A stretch of 61,209 nt of DNA from assembly GCA_900473745.1 (NCBI GenBank), contig UCMW01000023.1, positions 1-61,209 of the forward strand, written 5' to 3'. Shown in pieces: positions 54,589 through 61,209 of the stretch (position 1 is the first letter of the stretch; each line of letters starts with the position of its first letter). The DNA comes from Hyphomicrobiales bacterium. Its GTDB lineage: Bacteria > Pseudomonadota > Alphaproteobacteria > Rhizobiales > Rhizobiaceae. Under the pieces are notes generated by a model. The model was given only the letters and a program-made list of their open reading frames with translations, was not told the DNA's origin and made no database searches. The position numbers were made by a program, and so were the translations under genes.

Positions 54589-54624
54589 GGTCTCTACTTT
54601 GCGTTCGAAGGCAAAGTAGAGACC
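54589..54624. repeat. 36-nt near-perfect inverted repeat before the OsmC gene
   Basis: Arms GGTCTCTACTTTGC (54589-54602) and GCAAAGTAGAGACC (54611-54624) are perfect 14-nt complements; the 8-nt centre contains TTCGAA, so the whole is palindromic except one G/G pair. It ends 3 nt before the ATG and has no T run, so it is not a normal terminator. In RNA it would enclose the ribosome-binding region; in DNA it could be a large operator. Confidence 0.85.
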
Positions 54625-54627
54625 TTG

Positions 54628-55044
54628 ATGGCAAATCTGAGAAACAGGCCGATCGGAGCCACGGCCACTCTGGGACGAACCGGCTATCCAGCCATTCGCT
54701 CGGCCACCGGCGGTGAACTCGGCATCGCAACCGGCCCCACGCAGGCAGGGTTCAATCCGCTCGACCTCTTGCTCGCCTCGCTCGCCGCCTGCATGAGCAT
54801 GAGTGCAAGGATAGCCGTGCGCGACCTGGGATACGCGGGACAATTTGAGCGCGTGACCGTCGAGGTCACTGGCGAAAAAGCCGAGGATGGCCCTTCCCGC
54901 TTCGTGGCATTCAAGGTCGTGATCGCTTTTGGCGGCGAACTCGATGCTGATCAGCGGCTGGCCGCGGCACACCGCGCAGAGGAAATCTGCACGGTCAGCA
55001 ACAGCCTGGCGGTGCGCCCGCAGCTGATCGTCACCGCCCTTTAA
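54628..55044 (+). CDS. OsmC-family peroxiredoxin-like protein
   Basis: A 138-residue OsmC/Ohr-superfamily protein. Both redox cysteines are present: LASLAACMSMSARI and EEICTVSNSL, consistent with thiol-dependent reduction of organic hydroperoxides. No good Shine-Dalgarno is visible because a long inverted repeat ends 3 nt before the ATG. It overlaps the convergent DUF1810 gene by 4 nt. Confidence 0.87.
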   Translation: MANLRNRPIGATATLGRTGYPAIRSATGGELGIATGPTQAGFNPLDLLLASLAACMSMSARIAVRDLGYAGQFERVTVEVTGEKAEDGPSRFVAFKVVIAFGGELDADQRLAAAHRAEEICTVSNSLAVRPQLIVTAL

Positions 55045-55481
55045 TCGATAAGCAGACGCATCGTCGAGGGGTCAGCCACGCCATCGCAAAACACATTCAG
55101 GGCCTGCCTGAACAGGCCTCCGTCATTCTCGTTGGAAACAGCGGCAAAGAGGGTCATCGACGAACGAAACTTCAGATCGTCGGGACGCCCGAAGATCTCC
55201 GCAAGACTGCTGTTGGGATGGGTCAGGACAGTCTGGGTCGCCAGTCGGATGCGCTCACCTAGAATAGGATGCGCGAGATAGGCACGCGCTTCGTCCGCCG
55301 ATCGCAGTGCATAATGGCGAGCAGTCGGGGAATACCCGAGACCCTTAAGTTGCGGAAAGATGAACCACATCCAATGGCTACGCTTCTGACCGCCCTGCAA
55401 TTCCCGGATGGCTTGCGCATAACTTTCGCTCTGTGCGTATAGGAACCGACCGAGATCGAAACTTGAATCGTCAGACATCAT
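55041..55481 (-). CDS. DUF1810 family protein
   Basis: A 146-residue cytosolic helical protein of unknown function, recognised as DUF1810 from HWMWFIFPQLKGLG, ARHYAL and the DDLKFRSSMTLF segment. GAGGAGG precedes the tandem ATG codons at 55481 and 55478; the former is given. It ends inside the end of the OsmC gene on the opposite strand. Confidence 0.87.
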   Translation of the reverse strand: MMSDDSSFDLGRFLYAQSESYAQAIRELQGGQKRSHWMWFIFPQLKGLGYSPTARHYALRSADEARAYLAHPILGERIRLATQTVLTHPNSSLAEIFGRPDDLKFRSSMTLFAAVSNENDGGLFRQALNVFCDGVADPSTMRLLID

Positions 55482-55809
55482 CAAACCCTCCTCGGATGGC
55501 GTCATGCGAGTGATCCATCGGCCGTGGCCCATATGATCAACTATCCCGCCATACCGGTGTTAAATCTTGACGTTTGAGCAATGTTCGTTAACAAGAACGT
55601 GAGGCGCCGTGATTTCAGCATCACCGCGTCCGAACCTGGTGCCGGGCCCCTCTGGCGAGAGTTTTACGGCGCTCTCGTGATGTCGGTACCGCCAGCAATT
55701 AGCCGGCGGATTCTAGAACAATGAACACTTGGATCATGCTTCATGCGAAGGCGTGCAGGTCGCTTCGCATCTCCACTCTTTTGATTTCCTCCAGCCTGGA
55801 GGTCCGCTC
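55482..55809 (+). other. Intergenic leader region before DUF475, with hairpin
   Basis: About 328 nt without a convincing gene. It contains an 8-bp perfect hairpin ATGCGAAG (55743-55750) / CTTCGCAT (55763-55770) followed by a pyrimidine-rich stretch and then the ribosome site GGAGGT at 55798. The leftward part must hold the DUF1810 promoter. No yybP-ykoY consensus was recognised. Confidence 0.5.
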
Positions 55810-56913
55810 GTGAGCACGTCTGCAGCAACGGGTAGCAATTCCACCCTCGGTTATTTCCGCTGGGCCTTCATCGTCACGGCGATCGGCCTCATCCTCGGCG
55901 GCGTTCTCGGCTGGCAGTCGACCGGCACGATCGGCGGCATGGCGACCGTCTTCTTCATCTGCGCAGTTCTGGCGGTCCTCGAGATCTCGCTGTCCTTCGA
56001 CAACGCGATCGTCAACGCCAACAAGCTGAAGGACATGACCCCCGTCTGGCAGCATCGCTTCCTGACCTGGGGCATCATCATCGCCGTGTTTGGCATGCGT
56101 ATCGTCTTCCCGCTGCTGATCGTGGTGATCGCCGCTCAGATCGGGCCGATCGAAGCGATCATACTGGCAGCGCGCGAGCCCGCTGAATATGCCCGCATCA
56201 TGAATGACGCGCATCTTCCGATCGCAGCCTTCGGCGGCACCTTCCTGATGATGGTCGGCCTCACCTATTTCTTCAACCACGAGAAGGACGTGCACTGGAT
56301 CGAGTGGATCGAGAAGCACATGGCGCGCTCGGCCTCCATCAAGGGCATCGAGATCGCGCTCGTCCTGCTCCTGATCCTTCTGTTCTCCAACCTTCTCGAA
56401 GGTGAAGAAGCGACGACCTTTGTCTATTCTGCGATCTACGGGCTGGTAACTTTCCTGGCCGTCGAAGTGCTGGGTGGACTGCTCGACGCCTCGCAGAAGA
56501 CCATGAGCGAAGCCGCCAAAGGCGGTCTCGGCGCCTTCATCTATCTGGAAGTGCTAGACGCCAGCTTCTCCTTCGACGGCGTTATCGGCGCATTCGCGCT
56601 GACGCAGAACCTCTTCATCATCGCGATCGGTCTCGGCATCGGTGCGATGTATGTGCGGTCGATGACCATCATGCTGGTCGAGAAGGGTACGCTTGCGGAA
56701 TATCGTTATCTGGAACACGGCGCCTTCTACGCCATCCTGATCCTCTCCGTGATCATGTATGTCCAGACGCTCTTCCATATTCCGGAAGTGATCACCGGCC
56801 TCGGTGGCGCAGCCCTCATCGGCATCTCGCTGTGGTCTTCGATCAAATACAACCGCGAAGAACGCGCCGAAGAAGAACGTCTGGCCCGCGAAACCGTGGC
56901 CGAGAACATCTGA
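55810..56913 (+). CDS. DUF475 / TerC-like integral membrane protein
   Basis: A 367-residue polytopic membrane protein of the DUF475 group of the TerC superfamily, associated with metal or tellurite resistance. Intramembrane acidic motifs LSFDNAIVNANKL and SFSFDGVIGAFALTQ are conserved in TerC-type transporters. The start is a GTG at 55810 because GGAGGT lies 6 nt upstream; an in-frame ATG at 55729 is far from any ribosome site. It ends before a strong bidirectional terminator. Confidence 0.88.
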   Translation: MSTSAATGSNSTLGYFRWAFIVTAIGLILGGVLGWQSTGTIGGMATVFFICAVLAVLEISLSFDNAIVNANKLKDMTPVWQHRFLTWGIIIAVFGMRIVFPLLIVVIAAQIGPIEAIILAAREPAEYARIMNDAHLPIAAFGGTFLMMVGLTYFFNHEKDVHWIEWIEKHMARSASIKGIEIALVLLLILLFSNLLEGEEATTFVYSAIYGLVTFLAVEVLGGLLDASQKTMSEAAKGGLGAFIYLEVLDASFSFDGVIGAFALTQNLFIIAIGLGIGAMYVRSMTIMLVEKGTLAEYRYLEHGAFYAILILSVIMYVQTLFHIPEVITGLGGAALIGISLWSSIKYNREERAEEERLARETVAENI

Positions 56914-56930
56914 TCCGGCATCGACATTTT

Positions 56931-56966
56931 ACAAAAAAGGCCGGCGAATTAGCCGGCCTTTTTTGT
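56931..56966. terminator. Strong bidirectional terminator after DUF475
   Basis: Stem ACAAAAAAGGCCGGC (56931-56945) / GCCGGCCTTTTTTGT (56952-56966) with 6-nt loop, between convergent genes. Confidence 0.94.
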
Positions 56967-56972
56967 TTGGCC

Positions 56973-57152
56973 TCAATCGGGCCCAACATCTCCGCCGCGA
57001 GAACCGACCTCCGGCAGGGATCCCGTTCCGGGCGTCTTCATAGGATCCTGCAGCTCCTTCTTGTCGTGAGGCCCGGCTGCGGGCAGGTCTTTTGCAGTGG
57101 ATTTCCGATTTTCTTGCTGCTGTTTTTCGGATTCCTGATCGCGAGTGCTCAT
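56973..57152 (-). CDS. Small hydrophilic stress-type protein
   Basis: A 59-residue disordered-looking protein, Gln/Lys/Glu-rich at the N terminus and ending TPGTGSLPEVGSRGGDVG. Similar small proteins ending in a TPGTG-LPE type tail occur in rhizobial general stress regulons, but the function is unknown. AGGAG about 9 nt before the ATG at 57152 supports it. A divergent EcfG-like promoter pair controls it and the facing micro-gene. Confidence 0.65.
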   Translation of the reverse strand: MSTRDQESEKQQQENRKSTAKDLPAAGPHDKKELQDPMKTPGTGSLPEVGSRGGDVGPD

Positions 57153-57180
57153 GCGGTGTCTCCTATCGTGGGACACGGGA

Positions 57181-57206
57181 AACAGCTGCCAGGCCCTCTG
57201 GGTTCC
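57181..57206 (-). promoter_or_regulatory. EcfG-like promoter, leftward
   Basis: On the minus strand GGAAC (57206-57202), a 17-nt spacer and TGTT (57184-57181), 28 nt before the small gene's start. It has one mismatch to CGTT. Confidence 0.5.
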
Positions 57207-57229
57207 AGACAGTCAACGCGCCACATGCC

Positions 57230-57254
57230 GGAACCGACGGAAGTCAGCCACGTT
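57230..57254 (+). promoter_or_regulatory. EcfG promoter, rightward
   Basis: GGAAC (57230-57234), exactly 16 nt, CGTT (57251-57254): a perfect match to the EcfG general-stress consensus, 30 nt before the ATG of the 55-residue gene. Confidence 0.75.
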
Positions 57255-57284
57255 TCCTCGATTATTGCATGAGGAGGAGCAATC

Positions 57285-57452
57285 ATGAGCAGTGACAAGA
57301 GCGTTGAGACCGAGAGCAACAAGCCGAAACTCCAAAAGCAGGACCGTCGAGCGGACAAACACAATGGCAAGGATCGCAACCCGGCCAAAAGCCGGCGGGA
57401 AGGTTGGACCGAACAGGGTGTCCGGCTCGACCCCACGCGCCGCATCGATTGA
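57285..57452 (+). CDS. 55-residue basic micro-protein
   Basis: A short gene encoding a highly charged, Lys/Arg-rich protein of 55 residues (starts MSSDKSVETESNKPK, ends RLDPTRRID). GAGGAGG lies about 8 nt before the ATG and a perfect EcfG promoter is upstream, which supports its reality. No homologous family is recognised. It is divergent from the other small stress gene. Confidence 0.7.
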   Translation: MSSDKSVETESNKPKLQKQDRRADKHNGKDRNPAKSRREGWTEQGVRLDPTRRID

Positions 57453-57580
57453 GGCAGCGATCACGTGTGACACCAACGACCACGGACTCGCTCGACCGAG
57501 GGACCGCTGCGCGAGTACGGCCAGTCTTGTGGAGCGAAAATCACCTCCTACATCTCGACAAATGTTAGGAGAGCCGTGAG

Positions 57581-58222
57581 TTGACCAACGAGAGAGAGCC
57601 GCCAACCAGTCCCACAGCCGAAGCCGGCGTGGCATCCAGACGGCTTGCCCGCCTTCAGTCCCATGCTGCAGAAGCGGGATCCGTTAGCCTTGACGAGCTG
57701 ATGTCAGCCATGGGCCGGAGCAGCATAGCCTTCGCGATCCTGATACTCTCGCTGCCGGCCCTCACCCCGATCCCCGGCCCCTTTGGCCTCGTTTTCGGCA
57801 GTTGCCTGGCGATCGTCTCGCTTCAGATCATTGCTGGCTACCGGCGAATCTGGCTGCCGCAGTTCCTCGGACGGCGGCAAGTGTCCAGCGGAGTCATCGA
57901 TGTCATGGTGCGCTACACCGCCCCGCTGGTCGCCCGCGTGGAAACGCTGCTACGCAAGAACCGCATGCGCCATCTTGCCGGCCCCCGTGCACAGGCCTTT
58001 CTTGGCGTGCCGGTTCTTCTGCTCGCCATTGCCGTGGCGCTTCCGATCCCCTTCGGCAATTTCCTTCCCGTCGCAGCACTGGTGATGATCGCGCTTGGCC
58101 TGATGGAGCGCGACGGATTGGTCATCATTCTCGGCGTCGCCTTGGGCGTCATTGCCCTAGGCGCTTCGGGCGGTCTGGTCTATGCGGCAGCAAGAGGCCT
58201 CGGTTGGGCGATCGGCCCCTGA
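57581..58222 (+). CDS. exoD: ExoD-family membrane protein
   Basis: A 213-residue integral membrane protein of the ExoD family, named for exopolysaccharide and alkaline-stress phenotypes in Sinorhizobium. The cytosolic N terminus is followed by four or so helices with LPALTPIPGPFGLVFG and the late VALPIPFGNFLPVAAL segment. The start is a TTG at 57581 with AGGAG 9 nt upstream; a nearby GTG runs into a stop. It is alone, ahead of the sigma factor gene. Confidence 0.88.
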   Translation: MTNEREPPTSPTAEAGVASRRLARLQSHAAEAGSVSLDELMSAMGRSSIAFAILILSLPALTPIPGPFGLVFGSCLAIVSLQIIAGYRRIWLPQFLGRRQVSSGVIDVMVRYTAPLVARVETLLRKNRMRHLAGPRAQAFLGVPVLLLAIAVALPIPFGNFLPVAALVMIALGLMERDGLVIILGVALGVIALGASGGLVYAAARGLGWAIGP

Positions 58223-58242
58223 AAAAAATCTTCGTCTGCGAT

Positions 58243-58268
58243 GGAATAGAAAAGCCTCCGCCTCCGTA
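58243..58268 (+). promoter_or_regulatory. Candidate autoregulated ECF promoter
   Basis: GGAAT (58243-58247), a 17-nt spacer and CGTA (58265-58268) have the form of an ECF sigma promoter. Transcription would start near 58275, only about 3 nt before the sigma gene ATG. Confidence 0.45.
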
Positions 58269-58277
58269 TATAGGGGC

Positions 58278-58823
58278 ATGACGACGAACTCGAACCCGTT
58301 CAATGTGATTGGCCAGCTCGCAGCATTGCGACGCTACGCCCGTTCGCTCGTCAGGAATCCAGACGATGCCGAAGACCTGGTGCATGATGCACTCGTGCGA
58401 GCCCTGGAACGAAGGTCGACCTTCAGGAGTGGCGGCAGCATCCGCAACTGGCTGATGTCGATCCTACACAACACCCATATCGATCGGCTACGCCGGGACC
58501 GAGCCACTCATCGCCGGCAGGATGCCGCACTCGAACTTACCGAGTTCGTCGCACCCGCCGGCCAGGAACACGCCGTGCGCCTCGGCCAGGTGCGCGATGC
58601 CTTTCTCGCCCTGCCGGAAGAGCAGCGGGAAGCACTGCACCTCGTGGCCATCGAAGAGCTCTCCTACCAGGAGGCTGCCGATGTCTTGAACATACCTGTG
58701 GGAACGCTGATGTCTCGCATTTCTCGTGCCCGTGCCCGCCTGCGGGCCATGGAAGGCGGCGAGGAGACGAACCCCGTCCCCCATCTCAGAATCGTTGGAG
58801 GAAATTCCGATGACCAGCCGTGA
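58278..58823 (+). CDS. ECF sigma factor
   Basis: A 181-residue extracytoplasmic-function sigma factor. Region 2 (RSLVRNPDDAEDLVHDAL, then RNWLMSILHNTHIDRLRR) and region 4 (LPEEQREALHLVAIEELSY, then GTLMSRISRARARLRAME) are present. The ATG at 58278 is preferred; GGGG 1-4 nt upstream is too close for a normal ribosome site, and the transcript may be leaderless. It overlaps the next gene, an anti-sigma factor, by 14 nt. Confidence 0.92.
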   Translation: MTTNSNPFNVIGQLAALRRYARSLVRNPDDAEDLVHDALVRALERRSTFRSGGSIRNWLMSILHNTHIDRLRRDRATHRRQDAALELTEFVAPAGQEHAVRLGQVRDAFLALPEEQREALHLVAIEELSYQEAADVLNIPVGTLMSRISRARARLRAMEGGEETNPVPHLRIVGGNSDDQP

Positions 58824-59583
58824 TCCCGTGATCGAAGCTGACCTGCACGCCTATATCGACGACCAGCTGGATGTCGGCCGTCGCATCGAGGTGGAAGCCT
58901 ACTTGTCGGAGAACCCGGCCATCGCCGCAAAGGTTATGGCAGACCTTCGCGTACGCGACGAATTGCGCCTGGCGCTGGCTGGCATGCCGGTCGCGGTGCG
59001 CCAGGACACGCGCGATGCCGCGCGGGCGCTCGAAAGCGCCGTGAACCGTCCACGCACCGTCGACGTGGTCCGGCGTGCCGCTGCCATCGTTCTTCTCGTC
59101 GGTGCCGGCTGGATCGCCCATGGCTGGATCGATCCCGGCAGCATCGGCGAAGTCGTGGCCTCGGTCCCCCCGCCGCAGTTCGTTGAAGAAGCCATGCGCG
59201 CCCACCAGACGGCTGGACTGCGGGAACAGATGGAATCGCAGGCTGAAACCAGCCGCTTCGACCCGGCAGAAATTCGCTCGGCGACGGCGATCGTGCTGCC
59301 CGCCATGCCGTCCGAATGGTCCGTGCGTGACGCCCAGGTTTTCCCCTCGACCTATGGTCCGAGCGTCGAGCTTGAGGTCGAGCCCCAATCCGGCGAGAGG
59401 CTGTCCCTCTTCGCCGTCCGGCCTGGCAATTTTGCTGTGCAGCAGGTGCTGCTGAAGCAGGAGGGCCAGACCAATGCAGCCTATTGGCAGATCGGCGAGG
59501 TTGCCTACGCGCTGATCTCCGAAACCGGAAACGCGGACAAGCTGGCCGAACAGGCCCGCAAGCTTGCCCGTACCCTTTATTGA
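58810..59583 (+). CDS. Transmembrane anti-sigma factor
   Basis: A 257-residue protein with a cytosolic N-terminal sigma-binding region (LHAYIDDQLDVGRRIEVEAYL), one membrane helix (about residues 97-115, AIVLLVGAGWIAHGWI) and a periplasmic domain of about 140 residues. The start has GGAGGA 7 nt upstream. Overlap with the ECF sigma gene indicates it binds that sigma factor and releases it on an envelope signal. Confidence 0.87.
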   Translation: MTSRDPVIEADLHAYIDDQLDVGRRIEVEAYLSENPAIAAKVMADLRVRDELRLALAGMPVAVRQDTRDAARALESAVNRPRTVDVVRRAAAIVLLVGAGWIAHGWIDPGSIGEVVASVPPPQFVEEAMRAHQTAGLREQMESQAETSRFDPAEIRSATAIVLPAMPSEWSVRDAQVFPSTYGPSVELEVEPQSGERLSLFAVRPGNFAVQQVLLKQEGQTNAAYWQIGEVAYALISETGNADKLAEQARKLARTLY

Positions 59584-59603
59584 TCCCAAGGAGGTACTCG
59601 ACC

Positions 59604-60323
59604 ATGGATCCCATCCAGAACCGCTTCGGCTACGGCGCTCAGGCCCAGTCCGCGGCACTTTTCGACGAAGGCCTACGCAAGCACATGCTTCGCGTTTACA
59701 ACTACATGGGCCTCGGGCTGGTTATCACCGGCATCGTCGCCTTCGTGGTCAGCCAGACGCCGGCGCTCTACGTGCCGATCTTCTCCACCCCGCTCAAGTG
59801 GGTCGTGATGCTGGCACCGCTCGCCTTCGTTTTCTTCTTCTCGTTCCGTATCCACGCGATGTCGGCCGCCACCGCACAAATGGCCTTCTGGGCTTTTGCG
59901 GCCGTAATGGGTCTGTCGCTGTCGTCGGTCTTCCTGGTATTTACCGGAACCTCGATCGCCCGCACCTTCTTCATCACCGCCACGATGTTCGGCGCGATGA
60001 GCCTCTATGGCTACACGACGAAGCGTGACCTGTCGAAGTTCGGCTCCTTCCTGATGATGGGTCTGATCGGTGTGGTCATCGCCTCGATCGTCAACATCTT
60101 CTTGGGCTCGAGTGCACTGCAGTTTGCGATCTCGGTCATCGGCGTCGTCGTTTTCGTCGGCCTGACCGCTTGGGACACGCAGAACATCAAGGAACAGTAT
60201 GCCGAGAATGTCGACCAGGAGAGCCAGCAGAAGCTCGCCGTCTTTGGCGCCCTGTCGCTCTACCTCAACTTCGTCAACCTGTTCCAGCTGCTGCTGAGCC
60301 TGACCGGCCAGCGCGAGGAATAA
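59604..60323 (+). CDS. Bax inhibitor-1/YccA-family membrane protein
   Basis: A 239-residue protein with seven predicted helices of the TMBIM/BI-1 family, related to E. coli YbhL and YccA, pH-gated calcium-leak or FtsH-regulating proteins. FGAMSLYGYTTKRDLSKFGSF and the VGLTAWDTQNIKEQY segment are typical; the latter carries conserved Asp residues. AAGGAGGT precedes the ATG at 59604. It follows the anti-sigma gene by 20 nt and may be co-transcribed. Confidence 0.92.
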   Translation: MDPIQNRFGYGAQAQSAALFDEGLRKHMLRVYNYMGLGLVITGIVAFVVSQTPALYVPIFSTPLKWVVMLAPLAFVFFFSFRIHAMSAATAQMAFWAFAAVMGLSLSSVFLVFTGTSIARTFFITATMFGAMSLYGYTTKRDLSKFGSFLMMGLIGVVIASIVNIFLGSSALQFAISVIGVVVFVGLTAWDTQNIKEQYAENVDQESQQKLAVFGALSLYLNFVNLFQLLLSLTGQREE

Positions 60324-60353
60324 GAATAAACGCGTCGGGAGATCGACGAAAAA

Positions 60354-60390
60354 AGAAGTGCCCGGGTCGCAAGGCCCGGGCACTTTTCCG
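60354..60390 (+). terminator. Intrinsic terminator after the BI-1 gene
   Basis: Stem AAGTGCCCGGG (60356-60366) / CCCGGGCACTT (60375-60385) followed by TTCC; A-rich on the upstream side. Confidence 0.85.
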
Positions 60391-60434
60391 TTCGATGCAC
60401 AGCAGATTTTTCGAGGCTATGGCTTCATCGTGAT

Positions 60435-60459
60435 CGAACGATCCAGCCCCTGCCGCGTT
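60435..60459 (+). promoter_or_regulatory. EcfG-like promoter of the YqaE gene
   Basis: CGAAC (60435-60439), 16 nt and CGTT (60456-60459); one mismatch to GGAAC. About 30 nt before the YqaE start. Confidence 0.5.
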
Positions 60460-60490
60460 ATAGCGGCGACACAACCCAATCGGAGTTCCC

Positions 60491-60649
60491 ATGGACGTCC
60501 TGCGCATTCTTCTCGCCATCCTGCTCCCGCCAGTCGGCGTATTCCTCCAGGTGGGCATCGGCCTGCATTTCTGGCTCAACATCCTGCTGACGCTGTTCGG
60601 CTACATTCCCGGCATCATCCACGCGATCTGGGTGATCATTCGAAAATAA
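60491..60649 (+). CDS. YqaE/Pmp3-family small membrane protein
   Basis: A 52-residue protein with two membrane helices. LLAILLPPVGVFLQVGIG, then LNILLTLFGYIPGIIHA, match the YqaE/Pmp3 proteolipid family, induced by salt and membrane stress. GGAG lies about 6 nt before the ATG. An EcfG-like promoter upstream fits a stress role. Confidence 0.9.
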   Translation: MDVLRILLAILLPPVGVFLQVGIGLHFWLNILLTLFGYIPGIIHAIWVIIRK

Positions 60650-60827
60650 CCCGTGAGCTATCTCGGAGGCCTCATGCAGAGCGGGATTGTATGCCCACTC
60701 TTTTCCGTTCGAGGAGAGGTCTTTGAGGACTGCCCGGCTTCAAGCGACCGAGCCAAGTGCCGCAGCACGATCAAGGCATCCAGCCACCGGCACGTTACGG
60801 CCGGAAGCGACCGAAGTACCTGTCCCC

Positions 60828-60962
60828 TTACAGCGTTATCACGAGTACAGCGAGGAACAGGATTGAGAGCGCAACGGCTGCCATGGCCGCCCGCTGCCTG
60901 CAGACCTCGGCGAAACGGGAGGACCTGGATTCACCGAAAAACTTTGCAATCGCATGTGACAT
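60828..60962 (-). CDS. 44-residue single-pass membrane protein
   Basis: A short frame of 44 residues with a basic N-terminal half and a C-terminal membrane helix (AAMAAVALSILFLAVLVITL). GGAG lies 7 nt before the ATG at 60962. No family is recognised; its existence rests on the ribosome site and amphipathic-then-hydrophobic composition. A longer in-frame start upstream lacks a ribosome site. Confidence 0.4.
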   Translation of the reverse strand: MSHAIAKFFGESRSSRFAEVCRQRAAMAAVALSILFLAVLVITL

Positions 60963-61209
60963 GGCAGTCTCCGACGAAACGAAGCCACTCATTGGCCTCG
61001 GCTGATATCGACACATTTTCGTCATAATCAGCGCAAGGTCAACAATCACGACTAGATTGGTATTCTAAAGATTCGGCACATCGGAAAACGGCTCCCACAC
61101 TCTCTAGTGAACCGTGGTGATTCCATTCACTCTTCGCGGAATGCTCTTGTTATCTGGTCGGTGAATGGTTTTGCGAGGAATGAGATTACGGTTCGTTCTT
61201 CGGTTTCGA
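60963..61209. other. Window-edge intergenic region
   Basis: About 247 nt. I see no supported gene; short ATG frames near 61165-61180 have no clear ribosome site and run off the window. Confidence 0.4.

Noticed and set aside
1..61209. tRNA genes, insertion sequences, prophage or CRISPR arrays
   Set aside because: No cloverleaf with T-loop consensus, no transposase or integrase, no regularly spaced repeats were found by reading.

Overview
The window reads as chromosomal DNA of an alphaproteobacterium, most likely a member of the Rhizobiaceae (Rhizobium/Agrobacterium/Ensifer-type). The evidence is high-GC coding DNA, long eukaryote-like PurC, GcvA-type LysR regulators, EcfG-type (GGAAC-N16-CGTT) promoters, a DUF3008 stress protein, and a carrier-protein aminoacylation cluster of the type described from Bradyrhizobium and Agrobacterium. 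I see no tRNA, rRNA, insertion sequence, prophage or CRISPR array. Coding density is high, and most genes sit in short operons with clear intrinsic terminators at convergent junctions.

Layout: (1) 1-2.7 kb: cobalamin riboswitch and a CbiM-like cobalt transporter, purC, TetR regulator. (2) 2.8-8.8 kb: a tripartite RND multidrug efflux system. (3) 8.8-15.4 kb: a MerR-XRE-cupin fusion regulator divergent from gabT-gabD, then elongation factor P with its lysine-modifying enzymes EpmA and EpmB. (4) 15.6-25 kb: a carrier protein, acyl-CoA-dehydrogenase-like flavoprotein, amino acid:[carrier protein] ligase, DUF1839 protein and GH2 glycosidase, facing a secreted GH5 glycosidase and two glycosyltransferases. 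(5) 25.3-33.7 kb: purU, a kinase/barrel/class III aminotransferase fusion, DUF3307, and a LysR-controlled pair resembling L-pipecolate oxidase and aminoadipate-semialdehyde dehydrogenase. (6) 33.8-37.4 kb: exbB-exbD-tonB and a PfkB-family sugar kinase. (7) 37.6-44 kb: riboflavin synthase, single-domain response regulator, small stress-type genes, a frameshifted mgtC-like gene, an SDR/DUF3008 pair, glgX and a PAS protein. (8) 44.2-46.4 kb: glutaryl-CoA dehydrogenase with divergent LysR regulator. (9) 46.5-54 kb: bacterial alpha-2-macroglobulin and penicillin-binding protein 1C. (10) 54-61.2 kb: envelope and stress functions (OsmC, DUF1810, DUF475/TerC-like, two micro-genes with divergent EcfG-like promoters, ExoD, ECF sigma/anti-sigma pair, Bax-inhibitor-1 homologue, YqaE/Pmp3).

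Three themes link the genes. First, lysine chemistry recurs: EF-P lysylation, pipecolate/aminoadipate oxidation, a probable hydroxylysine-type kinase/phospho-lyase fusion, gabTD (which could equally serve 5-aminovalerate) and glutaryl-CoA dehydrogenase. Second, the carrier-protein aminoacylation cluster is followed by glycan enzymes and has no obvious product; it is the strongest candidate for undescribed biology. Third, several small genes appear to belong to the EcfG general stress response. Promoter and operator calls are by eye from consensus and are marked with modest confidence.
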